Of a stretch of DNA of 64,000 nt, positions 56,347 through 63,728 are shown piece after piece (within the stretch, counting starts at the first letter, position 1; each line of letters starts with the position of its first letter). Under the pieces are notes generated by a model. The model had not been told where the DNA came from and searched no databases. It saw only the letters and a program-made list of their open reading frames with translations. The stretch covers positions 66,947 to 130,946 of the forward strand of contig CAVUWK010000013.1 of assembly GCA_963745175.1 (NCBI GenBank), given 5' to 3'. Source of the stretch: Bog-473 sp963745175. Its GTDB lineage: Bacteria; Actinomycetota; Acidimicrobiia; Acidimicrobiales; RAAP-2. Made by a program: the position numbers and the translations under genes.

Positions 56347-57204
56347 ATGTTCGACGGTCGCTGGCGAACCGCCGTCGATCGGACCACCGGTCCGGTCGGC
56401 GAGACGCTTCACCGCCATGGCATCACCGCTGACGTGCTCACCGCGACCGGCCTCGTGTCGGCCACGGCCACGGCCGTCCTGGTGGCGACGGGCCACCTCC
56501 ACCTCGCCATCGTCTTCCTGATCATCACGGGCATGCACGACCTGTTCGACGGTCCCGTCGCCAAGGCGGCGGGCACGGCGTCGGTCCGTGGTGCCTTCTT
56601 CGACTCGGTCACCGACCGCATCGCCGATGCCGTGCTGATGTTCGGCTGCGCGTGGTACCTGCTCGGCCGAGGGGATGGCCACCTCGCGTTGCTGCCCATG
56701 GCCATCCTGGCCGTGACCGCGCTGGTCTCCTACGAGCGGGCCAAGGCGGAGTCGCTCGGCCTCCCGGCCAAGGGCGGCCTCATGGAGCGCGGTGAGCGGA
56801 TGTTCCTGCTCGGCGTCGCCTTCCTGAGCGCCGTGATCTTCGTGCCGGTGCTCTGGATCCTGCTCGTCCTCATCTCCTTCACCGCCATCTCCCGCTTCGT
56901 CAAGGTGTGGAATGCCGCGTCCGGGCGCGACGCCGTCATCCGGCGCCGGATCGAGGCCTGGCGCGAGGGACGGGTCGATTCGCGCTGGCGGGCGTGGCGT
57001 GAGGCTCGCGAGTCCACCGGCGTGCCCCGCCGTGAGCTGGCCCGGACAACCGGCGCCCCGGTGGGACGGTGGCGGGCCCGCCGACAGGAGTCCTTGAGCA
57101 GCCGCTCGGGCCGGACGCTCCGGGAGCGCCGGCGCGCCGCACGCGGGCACCCGGAAGGCACCAGTGCACGCCGGGGCACACGCCGCACGCCGCCCGCGTC
57201 CTGA
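56347..57204 (+). CDS. pgsA: Phosphatidylinositol-phosphate synthase (CDP-alcohol phosphatidyltransferase)
   Basis: A 285-residue membrane enzyme with the CDP-alcohol motif D-LF-DG-PV-AK-x8-G-x3-D-x3-D (DLFDGPVAK ... GAFFDSVTD); the usual Arg is Lys here. Several helices follow. In mycobacteria the enzyme at this spot joins CDP-DAG to inositol-phosphate for PI/PIM synthesis. The ATG at 56347 follows GAGGAG; a TAAACT box (56289-56294) may be the -10. A basic tail of about 60 residues (RRRIEAWREGR...) is unusual. Confidence 0.88.
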   Translation: MFDGRWRTAVDRTTGPVGETLHRHGITADVLTATGLVSATATAVLVATGHLHLAIVFLIITGMHDLFDGPVAKAAGTASVRGAFFDSVTDRIADAVLMFGCAWYLLGRGDGHLALLPMAILAVTALVSYERAKAESLGLPAKGGLMERGERMFLLGVAFLSAVIFVPVLWILLVLISFTAISRFVKVWNAASGRDAVIRRRIEAWREGRVDSRWRAWREARESTGVPRRELARTTGAPVGRWRARRQESLSSRSGRTLRERRRAARGHPEGTSARRGTRRTPPAS

Positions 57205-57219
57205 TCCCCGCTCGCAGCA

Positions 57220-58170
57220 GTGAGCCGTCCTGAGTCCGGTGTGACCGTCGCGCGCTGGCGTGCCAAGGCGGGTTCCATCACCTACCGGGGCCTCGGCTTC
57301 GCCATGGGGCACGTGCCCGAGCCGGTGGCGGAGGGCGCCGCCCGCGGCGTGGCCTGGGTCATGGCGCAGCGGGGCACTCCGGCCCTCGCCATGGGCGAGA
57401 GCCACCTCCAGCGTGTGCTGGCCAGTGAGTGCCCCGACGGCGTGGCTCCTGATCCGGACCTCGTGCGGCGCTGGAGCAGACGGACCTTCGACTCCTACGC
57501 GCGCTACTGGTGCGACGGCGCCCGCCTGCCCTACGAGAACGAGGCCGGCGTGCGGGCCCGCTGGCAGCTCCTGGAAGGCGAAGAGCACCTCCGCGCCGCC
57601 ATGGAGCGCGGGCGCGGCATCGTGATGGCGCTGCCGCACGTCGGTAGTTGGGAGTGGGGCGGCTACTGGCTTGGTCTCGAGGGCATGCCGATGACGGCCA
57701 TCGTGGAGCGCCTCGAGCCCGAGGAGCTCTTCGAGTGGTTCGTGGCGAAGCGCGCGGCCATGGGGCTGACCGCGGTGCCGCTCGGTGAGGGATCGAGCTC
57801 GGCGCTGCTGCGTGCGCTCAAGGCCAACCAGATCGCCGGGCTGGTCAGTGACCGGGACATGGTCGGGAACGGGGTGGAGGTCGAGTTCTTCGGGGAGAAG
57901 ACCACCCTTCCGGCGGGCGCCGCCACCTTGGCGCTGCGCACCGGGGCGCCGCTGCTGCCCGTCGTGGTCTACTCGGGCCCGGGGAATTGGCACACTGGCG
58001 TGGTGCACGCCCCGCTCGACACCAGCCGCCGCGGACGGATGCGAGAGGACATCGCGAGGGTGACCCAGGACCTGGCCACCACGTTCGAGTACGACATCCG
58101 CGCCCGCCCCGAGCAGTGGCACCTCTTCCAGCCGAACTGGCCGAGCGATCCCCCGATGAGGCCTCGATGA
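57220..58170 (+). CDS. Phosphatidylinositol mannoside acyltransferase (PatA/HtrB-like)
   Basis: A 316-residue LpxL/HtrB-family acyltransferase with the catalytic H-x4-E (LPHVGSWEWGG), SALLRALKANQIAGLVSDRD and VEFFGEKTTLPAGAATLALRTGAPLLPV. Mycobacterial PatA in the same gene position acylates a mannose of PIM. Start is GTG 57220, 15 bases after pgsA; the stop overlaps the next ATG (ATGA). Confidence 0.88.
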   Translation: MSRPESGVTVARWRAKAGSITYRGLGFAMGHVPEPVAEGAARGVAWVMAQRGTPALAMGESHLQRVLASECPDGVAPDPDLVRRWSRRTFDSYARYWCDGARLPYENEAGVRARWQLLEGEEHLRAAMERGRGIVMALPHVGSWEWGGYWLGLEGMPMTAIVERLEPEELFEWFVAKRAAMGLTAVPLGEGSSSALLRALKANQIAGLVSDRDMVGNGVEVEFFGEKTTLPAGAATLALRTGAPLLPVVVYSGPGNWHTGVVHAPLDTSRRGRMREDIARVTQDLATTFEYDIRARPEQWHLFQPNWPSDPPMRPR

Positions 58171-59294
58171 GGATCGCCATGCTCTCGCCCTACTCGCTCT
58201 CGCGTCCGGGCGGGGTGCAGGGTCAGGTCATCGGCCTGTCGCGCTCATTGCGCGCCCGAGGCCACGACGTCACGGTGGTGGCGCCGGCGAGCGACCACGA
58301 GGCGGTTCCAGCTGCCGTCGGGGCGCACTACGTCATCGGCCGGCCGACGGCGTTGCACTCGAACGGGTCGGTGGCCCCGGTGGCGCTCTGGCCGGCGGCG
58401 GCCGCGCGCGCCGAGCGCTTCGTGCGCACCGGCGGGTTCGACGTCGCGCACCTCCACGAGCCCCTGGCGCCGATGGCGGGCTACGGCCTGGTGCTGACCG
58501 CGCCGCTCCCGATGGTCGGCACGTACCACCGCGCCGGGGTGAGCCGGTGGGTCCCGGTCCTCAAGCCACTGGCCGCACTGGTGGGGCACCGCATGCAGAT
58601 CCGGGTGGCGGTCTCCGAGGCGGCGCGCGAGACGGGCCTGCGCTCGGGCGGCGGTGACTTCGAGGTGTTGTTCAACGGCGTGGAGACGGATCGCTTCGAG
58701 TCGGCGGCGCCGCGGCACGACGACGAGGGCCGCCCGGCCGTCCTGTTCCTCGGTCGCCACGAACAACGCAAGGGGCTCAACGTCCTCCTCGATGCCTTCG
58801 CGCGGCTGGAGCGGCCGGCCGTCTTGTGGGTGGCCGGCGACGGGCCAGAGACCGAGGTGCAGCGGCGGCGCTACCCCGAGTCGGACCGGGTTCGCTGGCT
58901 GGGCCTGCTGAGCGACGAGGAGGTGGCGGCCCGCCTGGCGGGGGCCGACGTGCTGTGCGCGCCGTCGCTGCAGGGTGAGTCGTTCGGGATGGTGCTCCTC
59001 GAGGGCATGGCGGCGGGGTGCGCGGTGGTGGCCTCCGACATCGAGGGCTACCGCGCGGCGTCCGGCGGTCACGCCGCCCTGGTGCCGCCCGGTGACGCCG
59101 CCGCGCTGGCCCGCTCGCTCGGGATCGCGCTGGCCGATGCCGCCGAGGGCGCGGGGCAGTCGTCCACCGAGGCACGTAAGGCGGCGACCGAGTACGCCCG
59201 GGCCTGGTCGATGGACACGCTCGCCGAGCGCTACCTCGACGTCTACGCGCGGGCGATCGAGGGCTACCGGCCCGGACGTGGCCGCGGCGTCTGA
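58167..59294 (+). CDS. pimA: Phosphatidylinositol alpha-mannosyltransferase (PimA-like, GT4)
   Basis: A 375-residue GT-B enzyme starting MRIAMLSPYSLSRPGGVQGQVIGLSRSL, typical of PimA. It has VAHLHEPLAPMAGYG, FLGRHEQRKGLNVLLDAFARL, LSDEEVAARLAGADVLCAPS and E-x7-E in ESFGMVLLEGMAAG. It transfers the first mannose from GDP-mannose to phosphatidylinositol. It is the third gene of the pgsA-patA-pimA unit. Confidence 0.9.
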   Translation: MRIAMLSPYSLSRPGGVQGQVIGLSRSLRARGHDVTVVAPASDHEAVPAAVGAHYVIGRPTALHSNGSVAPVALWPAAAARAERFVRTGGFDVAHLHEPLAPMAGYGLVLTAPLPMVGTYHRAGVSRWVPVLKPLAALVGHRMQIRVAVSEAARETGLRSGGGDFEVLFNGVETDRFESAAPRHDDEGRPAVLFLGRHEQRKGLNVLLDAFARLERPAVLWVAGDGPETEVQRRRYPESDRVRWLGLLSDEEVAARLAGADVLCAPSLQGESFGMVLLEGMAAGCAVVASDIEGYRAASGGHAALVPPGDAAALARSLGIALADAAEGAGQSSTEARKAATEYARAWSMDTLAERYLDVYARAIEGYRPGRGRGV

Positions 59295-59345
59295 TTCCGC
59301 GAGCCGGAGGCTGAGCCGGCGAGCCGGGGAGGCGGACACCGGAGA

Positions 59346-59389
59346 AGTCTGGCCAGACTGTAAACGGAATCGTTTATAGTTCCGCGGAA
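59346..59389. promoter_or_regulatory. Three successive palindromes before the M48 peptidase gene
   Basis: AGTCTGGCCAGACT (59346-59359), TAAACG-GAAT-CGTTTA (59361-59376) and TTCCGCGGAA (59380-59389) are perfect inverted repeats packed in 44 bases. TATAGT (59375-59380) inside the array could be a -10. The set sits 50 bases after the pimA stop and 70 before the peptidase ATG. Regulator binding is inferred. Confidence 0.55.
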
Positions 59390-59458
59390 TTGCCGCCGGG
59401 GCGCCGCGGTGTCCACTCCATGAGGCGGCGACCGGCAGGCCGTAGGCTGCATGGCCTG

Positions 59459-60634
59459 ATGGCCGATCAAAACGAGGGTTCAGGGACGTCCGGCGGGAAG
59501 TCGGGAGGCGCCAGCGGTGGCGGTGGTGGTGCCAATGGCGGGGGTGGCGGAAACCGCAACCGGAACAGGAACCGCAATCGAAATCGCAACCGGTCCTCAA
59601 GCGGGAGCGGGTCGTCGGGCGGGGGTAACCGATCCGGCGGCGGCAACAGCTCGAGTGGCCGGTCGAGCTCGAACGCGCAGAGGAAGGGCCAGGGCGGTGG
59701 CCGTCAGCGTGCCTCGCCGCACGGAACAGGGAAAGGCGGGGGGAACCGCTCGGGGTCGCGGCAGCGCAGCGGGCCGCCACGCGCCGCCGTGGCGCTGGCA
59801 GTGCTCCCACCACTCGAGCCGCTCGACATGGTGCCCAGTCTCGGCGCCCCCCGGGTCTACCCGGGGGAGGTGGCGGCCAACCGCCGGCGCGCCATCCGGC
59901 TGTGCGCCTGGACGGCTGCCATTCCGGCCGTGCTCCTGGGCCTCCTCCTGTGGGTCTCCGTCTCGCTGATCGCCGGGGTGGTCGCCTTGGTCCTCGCGGG
60001 CGCTGCCGCGATGTACGCGGTGTGGCGGCTGGCTCCGTGGGTGGCGCTCCGCCGTATCGGTGCCGTCCCGATCGACGAGCAGGACGAGACGCGGCTCTCC
60101 AACGTGACCGAGGGCCTGTGCGCCACCTTCGGGCTCAGCATGCCGTCGTTCTACGTACTGGACGACGACGTGCCCAACGCCTGCGCGCTCGGCCGTGACG
60201 CACGCCGGTCCGTTCTGGTGGTCACCACGGGCCTCCTGCGTCGCCTCGACCCCATTGAGCTCGAGGGCGTGATCGCGCACGAGCTGGCGCACGTGAAGCG
60301 GGGCGACAACGGGGTCTCGTGCATCGGCATCACGCTCGGGACGCTCTTCGGCGGCGAGTCCACGCTGCGGCGCTGCGTGGGGGAGAGTCGTGAGTACCGG
60401 GCGGATGTCATCGGCGCCTCGGCCGTGCTCTACCCCCGCGGGCTGCTCGGCGCGCTGCGCATCTTGATGGCGGCACCCGCCCCCGCCGAGGGCTCGTTCT
60501 TCGCCTCCCCCGCCCGGTTCGGGCCTACTCGGTGGGTCTGGATCGACCCCTCCGTCGGGCACCGGGACGACGCCTTGGAGCCCGGGGATCTCGATGCCAC
60601 TTCGGTGAGGGCCGCCGCGCTGAGCGAGTGGTGA
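59459..60634 (+). CDS. M48-family metalloprotease with long disordered N-terminus
   Basis: A 391-residue protein. Residues ~1-110 are Gly/Asn/Ser/Arg-rich and include an NRNRNRNRNRNRNR run, clearly disordered. Two membrane helices follow (residues ~150-185), then the zinc protease core with VIAHELAHVKRGD (HExxH) and a downstream ESREYRADVIGASAV glutamate. This is the HtpX/M48 fold. The N-terminal repeat is unusual and might bind RNA or membranes. ATG 59459 gives MADQNEGSG. Confidence 0.85.
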   Translation: MADQNEGSGTSGGKSGGASGGGGGANGGGGGNRNRNRNRNRNRNRSSSGSGSSGGGNRSGGGNSSSGRSSSNAQRKGQGGGRQRASPHGTGKGGGNRSGSRQRSGPPRAAVALAVLPPLEPLDMVPSLGAPRVYPGEVAANRRRAIRLCAWTAAIPAVLLGLLLWVSVSLIAGVVALVLAGAAAMYAVWRLAPWVALRRIGAVPIDEQDETRLSNVTEGLCATFGLSMPSFYVLDDDVPNACALGRDARRSVLVVTTGLLRRLDPIELEGVIAHELAHVKRGDNGVSCIGITLGTLFGGESTLRRCVGESREYRADVIGASAVLYPRGLLGALRILMAAPAPAEGSFFASPARFGPTRWVWIDPSVGHRDDALEPGDLDATSVRAAALSEW

Positions 60635-60654
60635 GAAGGGGCGGCCCGCCCTCG

Positions 60655-60660
60655 TAGACT
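60655..60660 (+). promoter_or_regulatory. -10-like box of pdxS
   Basis: TAGACT ends 6 bases before ATG 60667, so pdxS is probably leaderless. A GC-rich palindrome (GGGCGG-C-CCGCCC) just upstream may end the peptidase transcript. Confidence 0.5.
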
Positions 60661-60666
60661 GGGCAG

Positions 60667-61542
60667 ATGACAACCGGGACCTTCACCGTCAAGCGGGGGT
60701 TGGCGGACATGCTGCGGGGCGGCGTCATCATGGACGTCGTCAACGCCGAGCAGGCCAAAGTCGCCGAGGACGCCGGTGCCGTGTCGGTCATGGCGCTCGA
60801 GCGGGTGCCGTCCGACATCCGGCGGGACGGCGGCGTGGCACGCATGAGCGACCCGGTGCTGATCGAGGGGATCATCGAGGCCGTCACCATCCCGGTCATG
60901 GCCAAGGCCCGCATCGGGCACTTCGCCGAGGCTCAGGTGCTGCAGTCGCTCGGCGTCGACTTCATCGACGAGTCCGAGGTGCTGACGCCGGCCGACGAGG
61001 CGTACCACATCGACAAGTGGCCCTTCACCGTCCCGTTCGTGTGCGGCGCGACCAACCTGGGCGAGGCGTTGCGGCGCGTGTCCGAAGGGGCGGCCATGAT
61101 CCGCTCCAAGGGCGAGGCAGGAACGGGGAACATCGTGGAGGCGGTGCGCCACCTGCGCTCCATTCTGGGCACCATCCGTGCGTTGACCCAGGCGGATCCC
61201 GCGGAGCTCTACGGCTGGGCCAAGGAGCTCGCCGCGCCGATCGGGTTGGTGCAGGAGATCGCGTCGTCGGGAAAGCTGCCCGTGCCGCTGTTCTGCGCGG
61301 GCGGGATTGCCACCCCGTCGGACGCCGCGCTCGTGATGCAGCTGGGCGCGGAGGCCGTCTTCGTCGGCTCGGGCATCTTCAAGTCGTCGGATCCGGCCCG
61401 GATGGCCTCGGCCATCGTGGAGGCCACGGCCCACTTCACCGACGCCGAGCACGTGGCGAAGGTGTCCCGCGGTCTCGGTGAGGCCATCCGCGGTCTCGAG
61501 GCGTCCCAGTACGGCGAGCATCTCGCCGACCGGGGGTGGTAG
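60667..61542 (+). CDS. pdxS: Pyridoxal 5'-phosphate synthase, PdxS subunit
   Basis: A 291-residue TIM-barrel enzyme, highly conserved: GGVIMDVVNAEQAKVAEDAGAV, MALERVPSDIRRDGGVARMSDP, VMAKARIGHFAEAQ, MIRSKGEAGTGN and FCAGGIATPSDAALVMQLGA. The catalytic lysines lie in VMAKARIG and RSKGEAGTGN. With PdxT it makes PLP from ribose-5-phosphate, glyceraldehyde-3-phosphate and glutamine. It overlaps pdxT by 7 bases. Confidence 0.97.
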   Translation: MTTGTFTVKRGLADMLRGGVIMDVVNAEQAKVAEDAGAVSVMALERVPSDIRRDGGVARMSDPVLIEGIIEAVTIPVMAKARIGHFAEAQVLQSLGVDFIDESEVLTPADEAYHIDKWPFTVPFVCGATNLGEALRRVSEGAAMIRSKGEAGTGNIVEAVRHLRSILGTIRALTQADPAELYGWAKELAAPIGLVQEIASSGKLPVPLFCAGGIATPSDAALVMQLGAEAVFVGSGIFKSSDPARMASAIVEATAHFTDAEHVAKVSRGLGEAIRGLEASQYGEHLADRGW

Positions 61543-62156
61543 CGGGACCGCTCATCGGAGTCCTCGACCTCCAGGGGGACGTACGTGAGCATCTCTCCGC
61601 ACTCGCCGAGGTGGGCTGCCCGGCCCGCACGGTGAAGCGGCCGGCGGATCTCGAGGGTCTGGCCGGCCTGGTGCTGCCGGGGGGCGAGTCGACAACGCTC
61701 TCCATGCTGCTCGAGTCGACCGGTCTCTTCGAGGCCATCGCCGACCGCATCGCCGGCGCGGAGCATCCCCTTCCCCTCCTCGGGACCTGCGCCGGCCTTG
61801 TCCTCGTCGCCCGGGAGATCCTCGACGGGCGCCCCGACCAGCGCACCTTCGGCGTCCTCGACGCGGTGGTGCGCCGCAACGGCTACGGCCGCCAGGACCG
61901 GTCCTTCGAGGCCGACGTCGTGTTCGGGTCCGGCGAGGGCCCACCGTTGCCGACCGTCTTCATCCGTGCGCCGCTGGTGGTCTCCGTCGGAGAGAAGGTC
62001 GACGTCCTGGCAACGCTGGACGGCGTGCCGGTCATGGTGCGCCAGGGGTCCGTGCTGGCGTCGTCGTTCCACCCCGAGCTCACGCCCGACCGCCGGGTGC
62101 ACCGCCTCTTCGCCACGATGTGCGGGTCCGAGGGCCCGGGCGGGCTCTTCGGGTAA
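61536..62156 (+). CDS. pdxT: Pyridoxal 5'-phosphate synthase, glutaminase subunit PdxT
   Basis: A 206-residue class I glutamine amidotransferase: IGVLDLQGDVREHL, LVLPGGESTTLSMLL, LLGTCAGLVLVA (catalytic Cys) and SSFHPELTPD (His/Glu). It supplies ammonia to PdxS. Start GTG 61536 overlaps pdxS. Confidence 0.95.
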   Translation: MVAGPLIGVLDLQGDVREHLSALAEVGCPARTVKRPADLEGLAGLVLPGGESTTLSMLLESTGLFEAIADRIAGAEHPLPLLGTCAGLVLVAREILDGRPDQRTFGVLDAVVRRNGYGRQDRSFEADVVFGSGEGPPLPTVFIRAPLVVSVGEKVDVLATLDGVPVMVRQGSVLASSFHPELTPDRRVHRLFATMCGSEGPGGLFG

Positions 62157-62166
62157 CGGGCGCGAC

Positions 62167-62340
62167 GTCCGCCGCTATGGGCTGACGATCCACCTGCCCG
62201 AACCGGGTCGGCATCGTGGCCGCCGTCACCAGGTTGATCACCGGTCAAGGCGTATCCCTCCTCGCGCCGGCGCAGCACGGCGACCTCGACTTGGGCCGCT
62301 TCTTTCTCCGGATCGAGTCGCCGACTCGGGCGAAATGGCG
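62167..62340 (+). pseudogene. purU: Remnant of formyltetrahydrofolate deformylase (N-terminal ACT domain)
   Basis: Reading VRRYGLTIHLPEP, then a 1-base shift near 62203 into GIVAAVTRLITGQGVSLLAPAQHGDLDLGRFFLRIES, gives the ACT domain that opens PurU (typically GIVAAVT...QHGD...FF.R). The similarity ends after about 60 residues and no formyl-transferase domain follows; a Tat-signal gene starts instead. It is therefore a fragment, unless the assembly is broken here. Confidence 0.65.
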
Positions 62341-62407
62341 AGCCGAGGCTGTCCCTCCAGGGGAAGGTATTGTGGACCGCAACGGCCCACGGACAAGCGA
62401 GGGCGCG

Positions 62408-62624
62408 ATGAGCATCACCGAGAGTGAGATCCGTCGTCGGGACCTTCTCAAGAAGGGCGTCGCGGCGGGGGCCGCGTTTTGGGCTGTTCCAGTGATCGAC
62501 AGCATCACTTCCCGTGCCGCGGCGGGCTCGCCAACAGTGACGCTGACGTCCGCGCAGATCTTCGTCTTCTACAAGCATGCCAGCGGGACGGTCTTCATGC
62601 TTGGTAGCCCCCCTGCGCCGAAAC
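62408..62624 (+). pseudogene. Truncated Tat-signal protein, paralogue of the 13.3-kb gene
   Basis: From ATG 62408: MSITESEIRRRDLLKKGV then GAAFWAVPVIDSITSRAAAG, a twin-arginine-type signal nearly identical in pattern to the 13269 protein. The next residues (IFVFYKHASGTVFMLGS) align with its mature part (IWVIFTKGGVTYFGGYS). After about 70 residues the frame runs antisense into the convergent gene and loses family likeness, so the 3' part is missing. A TATTGT box (62368-62373) could be the -10. Confidence 0.6.
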
Positions 62625-63572
62625 TCAGCCGGCCGCCTTGCCGGCGGCCACGGCGGCGGCCACCGAAGCGTTCATCGTGCCGCTCCACCAATTGCCGTAG
62701 CCACCGTCGGTGTAGACCCAGGCCTCGTGCACTCCGTCGACGTCCGAGTACTGCAGCGAGGCGGCGACGTCGGCCTGGATTTGGGCCGGCGTGTGGGGGT
62801 CCAGGTAGGTGGCCTGGGCCACGTACTCCTTCTCCTTTTCCCGGAGAAGGGTGTTCTCGCCGGCTTGGTACTGGCTCGGGGAGGTGTAGCCGTAGGAGGC
62901 GAACTCGTTGCCGTCGATGGGCACGGTCCCACCCTGCGTCAGGCCCTTCACGAACTGCGTCATGCCGGCCTCTCCTTCGGAGTCGGCCTGGGTCATGAAC
63001 AGCTGGAGGTGGTCGGCGGCCAGGAGCGCCCCGACCTTGGCGGCGGCGGGGGCGATCTGGGAGCTGGACTGGAGCATCGGGTCCTGCTCGCCGTAGGCCT
63101 CGGTGTCCAGGGCCAGCCCGGAGAGGCCCCCGGCCTCGGCGGTCTGGGCCAGGCTCTGGAAGGCGTTGACCATGTCGGTCACGCAGGACGGGTTCGTCCA
63201 GCTCCAGCTCTGACTCGTGTTGAACGACCACAGGTGCAACAGGTTGTGGGTGTACTGGCCCTCCTTCGGCTCACCGGCGGCCAGGGCGGCCCGGTCATCG
63301 GCCTGGGAGCCGAGCGCCGCGCAGGTGAAGGGGTCCTGGTCGTCCGAGCCCCGCACCACCACCCCGTCGAAGGGCGTGCTCTGGGACAGCCCGCTGGCGA
63401 AGTCGGAGGCGAACACCGTGGAGTAGTCGATGAGCACCACGCCCGGGGTGCTTGGGGGCGGGTGCTTGGCCGCCGCAGGCGAGGCGACGCCGACCCAGGC
63501 CAGGGCCCACGCCAGCACCGCGGCCGCCACCACCGAGCGTCTCTTCAACGGGAACCATCTGGCCATGACCAC
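62625..63572 (-). CDS. Secreted protein of unknown function
   Basis: A 315-residue protein with a clear signal peptide (RRSVVAAAVLAWALAWVGVASPAAA). The mature part (GVVLIDYSTVFASDFASGLSQS, GLSGLALDTEAYGEQDP, VDGVHEAWVYTDGGYGNWWSGTMNAS) suggests a TIM-barrel-like fold resembling poorly described glycoside-hydrolase-like proteins. The LDTEAYGEQ block could hold acidic active-site residues. No family is assigned. ATG 63566 is an alternative start. Confidence 0.65.
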   Translation of the reverse strand: MVMARWFPLKRRSVVAAAVLAWALAWVGVASPAAAKHPPPSTPGVVLIDYSTVFASDFASGLSQSTPFDGVVVRGSDDQDPFTCAALGSQADDRAALAAGEPKEGQYTHNLLHLWSFNTSQSWSWTNPSCVTDMVNAFQSLAQTAEAGGLSGLALDTEAYGEQDPMLQSSSQIAPAAAKVGALLAADHLQLFMTQADSEGEAGMTQFVKGLTQGGTVPIDGNEFASYGYTSPSQYQAGENTLLREKEKEYVAQATYLDPHTPAQIQADVAASLQYSDVDGVHEAWVYTDGGYGNWWSGTMNASVAAAVAAGKAAG

Positions 63573-63671
63573 GTCCTTGCGAGCCGTACCCTTTGCTTCG
63601 GCGCCTCACTGCAGGAACTGAAGTCAAGATAGCTGAGAGTCCGCCCTCTGAACCTGGCCGGCTGGGCATTT

Positions 63672-63688
63672 CCGGCCGAATTGGCCGG
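63672..63688. terminator. GC-rich hairpin between minus-strand genes
   Basis: CCGGCC-GAATT-GGCCGG is a perfect 6-base stem about 40 bases after the stop of the aldo/keto reductase gene (minus strand). It may terminate that transcript; no T-run is seen. Confidence 0.3.
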
Positions 63689-63728
63689 CCTGCCCGCCGC
63701 CGTCGAGCCAGAGGCCGGTGGTCCCCCT

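Noticed and set aside
55999..58122. A 707-codon open frame antisense to the cupredoxin upstream region, pgsA and the patA-like gene
   Set aside because: Shadow of three conserved genes; no family likeness.
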